A stretch of DNA of 64,000 nt from Burkholderia contaminans. GTDB lineage: Bacteria; Pseudomonadota; Gammaproteobacteria; Burkholderiales; Burkholderiaceae. Shown here in pieces: positions 62,998 through 64,000 of the stretch (the stretch's first letter is position 1; the number at the start of each line of letters is the position of its first letter). Under the pieces are notes generated by a model. The model was not told the origin of the DNA, did no database searches, and was given only the letters and a program-made list of their open reading frames with translations. The position numbers and the translations under genes are program-made. The stretch covers positions 248,001-312,000 of the forward strand of contig NZ_CP090641.1 in assembly GCF_029633825.1 (NCBI RefSeq). Direction: 5' to 3'.

Positions 62998-64000
62998 TCA
63001 CTCCCCACCCACCCGCTCCGCGATCGCCGACAACATTCGCAACATCGGCTCGAACGCGTCGGCCGACGTATTGCCGAAACCGAGCACGAGCCCGTTGCCC
63101 GCCGATCCCGCATCGATCGAAAAACCCGACAGCGGAAACGGCCCGATGCCATGCGCACGCGCGGCGTCGACGATCGCACGATCGCGGTAACGCGCCGGCA
63201 GCCGCAGCGCGAGATGCAGCCCGCACGGCCCGCCCTCGATCTGATGCGGCACGCTGAGGTTGCCGTCGAGCGCAGCCAGCAGCAAGCGCCGCCGGTCGCG
63301 ATACAGCCGGCGCATGCGGCCGAGATGACGGCCGTACTCGCCCGTCTCGATGAAATCGGCCAGCGCAAGCTGCACGTGGCGCGTCCCGCCGCGCAGCATC
63401 TCGGGCAACACCGGCCGCACCGCGGCCAGCAGCGCGTCGGGCAGCACGAGAAAACCGATCCGCAGCGCCGGAAACATCGTCTTGCTGAACGAGCCGAGAT
63501 AGACGACGGGCGAATCGGGCGCAAGGCCGTGCATTGCGCCGATCGGCTCGCCGGTGTGACGGAATTCGCTGTCGTAGTCGTCCTCGACGATCCACGCGCG
63601 ATGCCGGCGTGCGGCATCGATCAGCGCGAGCCGGCGCGAGATCGACAGCACGGCGCCGGTCGGGAACTGGTTCGACGGCGTCGTGTAGACGAGGCGCGGC
63701 GTCCGCGCGCGCCAGTCATCCTCTTCCGTGCGCAGCCCTTCCGCGTCGACCGGCATCGGCACGACGTCGAGGTCGGCCGCCTGCATCGCGGTGCGCGCGC
63801 CGCGATAGCCGGGCTCCTCGACCCACACCGTATCGCCCGGGTTCGTCAGCAACTGCGCACACAGCGCGATCGCACCCTGTGCGCCTTCCGTGATCACGAT
63901 CTGCTCGGGATCGCAGCGCACGCCGCGCGTCACGGCCGGTGGCGCGCGATCGATTCGCGCAGCGCGGGCTCGCCGAGCGGGTCGCCGTAGCCGAGCAGGT
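62998..64000 (-). pseudogene. MocR/PdxR-family regulator, aminotransferase domain (partial at right edge, one-base deletion)
   Basis: The last ~310 codons encode the aminotransferase-like domain of a MocR protein: CDPEQIVITEGAQGAIALCA, YTTPSNQFPTGAVLS, VEDDYDSEFR and the PLP-lysine segment YLGSFSKTMFPALRIGF. Going upstream, the expected LLGYGDPLGEPALRESIARH is present at 63943-63999 but in another frame, ending at TGA: one base is missing in CACCGGCC near 63938 (CACCTGGCC restores it). A GTG at 63933 could start a fragment but is not the true start. The GntR domain lies beyond the window. Confidence 0.85.

Noticed and set aside
63931..63933. GTG as the start codon of the right-edge regulator.
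   Set aside because: It lies in the middle of the MocR aminotransferase domain just after a one-base frameshift; the upstream part of the same protein is present in another frame.

Overview
The window reads as Burkholderia, most likely a Burkholderia cepacia-complex secondary replicon. The evidence is very high GC with long antisense open frames, genus-typical small families (DUF4148, YXWGXW-repeat proteins, LprI-like), many LysR regulators, and a fused nitrate reductase/flavoprotein. No rRNA, tRNA, CRISPR array or complete insertion sequence was seen.

Layout. 1-4411: an oxidative cluster (FAD dehydrogenase cut by the left edge, acyl-CoA-dehydrogenase-type monooxygenase, luciferase-like monooxygenase, divergent VOC protein). 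4463-8752: LysR/MFS efflux pair, DUF4377 lipoprotein, a short-chain-dehydrogenase fragment and a tyrosine recombinase. 8799-13134: small secreted proteins, a DUF1501/DUF1800 pair and a zinc-ribbon membrane protein. 13439-18671: M48 peptidase, then an ECF sigma / anti-sigma / periplasmic sensor operon with small envelope proteins upstream. 18996-25355: Tat-exported phosphoesterase, YddG, LysE and TauE exporters, LysR, a 26-residue membrane peptide. 25480-31776: D-serine dehydratase with divergent LysR, DUF4148, and a PotD-like binding protein coupled to a diguanylate cyclase. 32051-43491: MocR regulator, second CysI-type reductase with DUF934, AcvB/MprF lipid pair, LysR, GlcG-like protein, SDR. 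43537-55321: the nitrate assimilation locus. 55440-64000: UDG-family protein, YkgJ-like, AraC, FAH-family hydrolase, DUF4303, Bcr-type MFS with an upstream attenuator, frameshifted HtrA, and a frameshifted MocR regulator cut by the right edge.

The most informative region is the 665-base gap between the nitrate transporter gene (leftward) and cobA (rightward). It holds two divergent sigma-54 (-24/-12) promoters and a tandem pair of NtrC-type sites between them. Just downstream of each expected start point lies a leader RNA with two hairpins carrying AAYGGC hexaloops; the second overlaps a terminator-like hairpin. The rightward transcript encodes CobA (siroheme for NirB), the ANTAR protein NasT and the sensor NasS. 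I infer that NtrC/sigma-54 sets initiation in both directions and that NasT antiterminates both the structural operon (narK-nirB-nirD-nasA) and its own operon.

A second candidate riboregulator lies upstream of the Bcr-type transporter: a 16-codon leader peptide followed by a strong terminator, with an alternative pairing that would undo it. At least four genes (DUF1800, anti-sigma, HtrA, MocR) each lack exactly one base in GC-rich sequence and stay open in the shifted frame afterwards. This looks more like base-calling error than decay.
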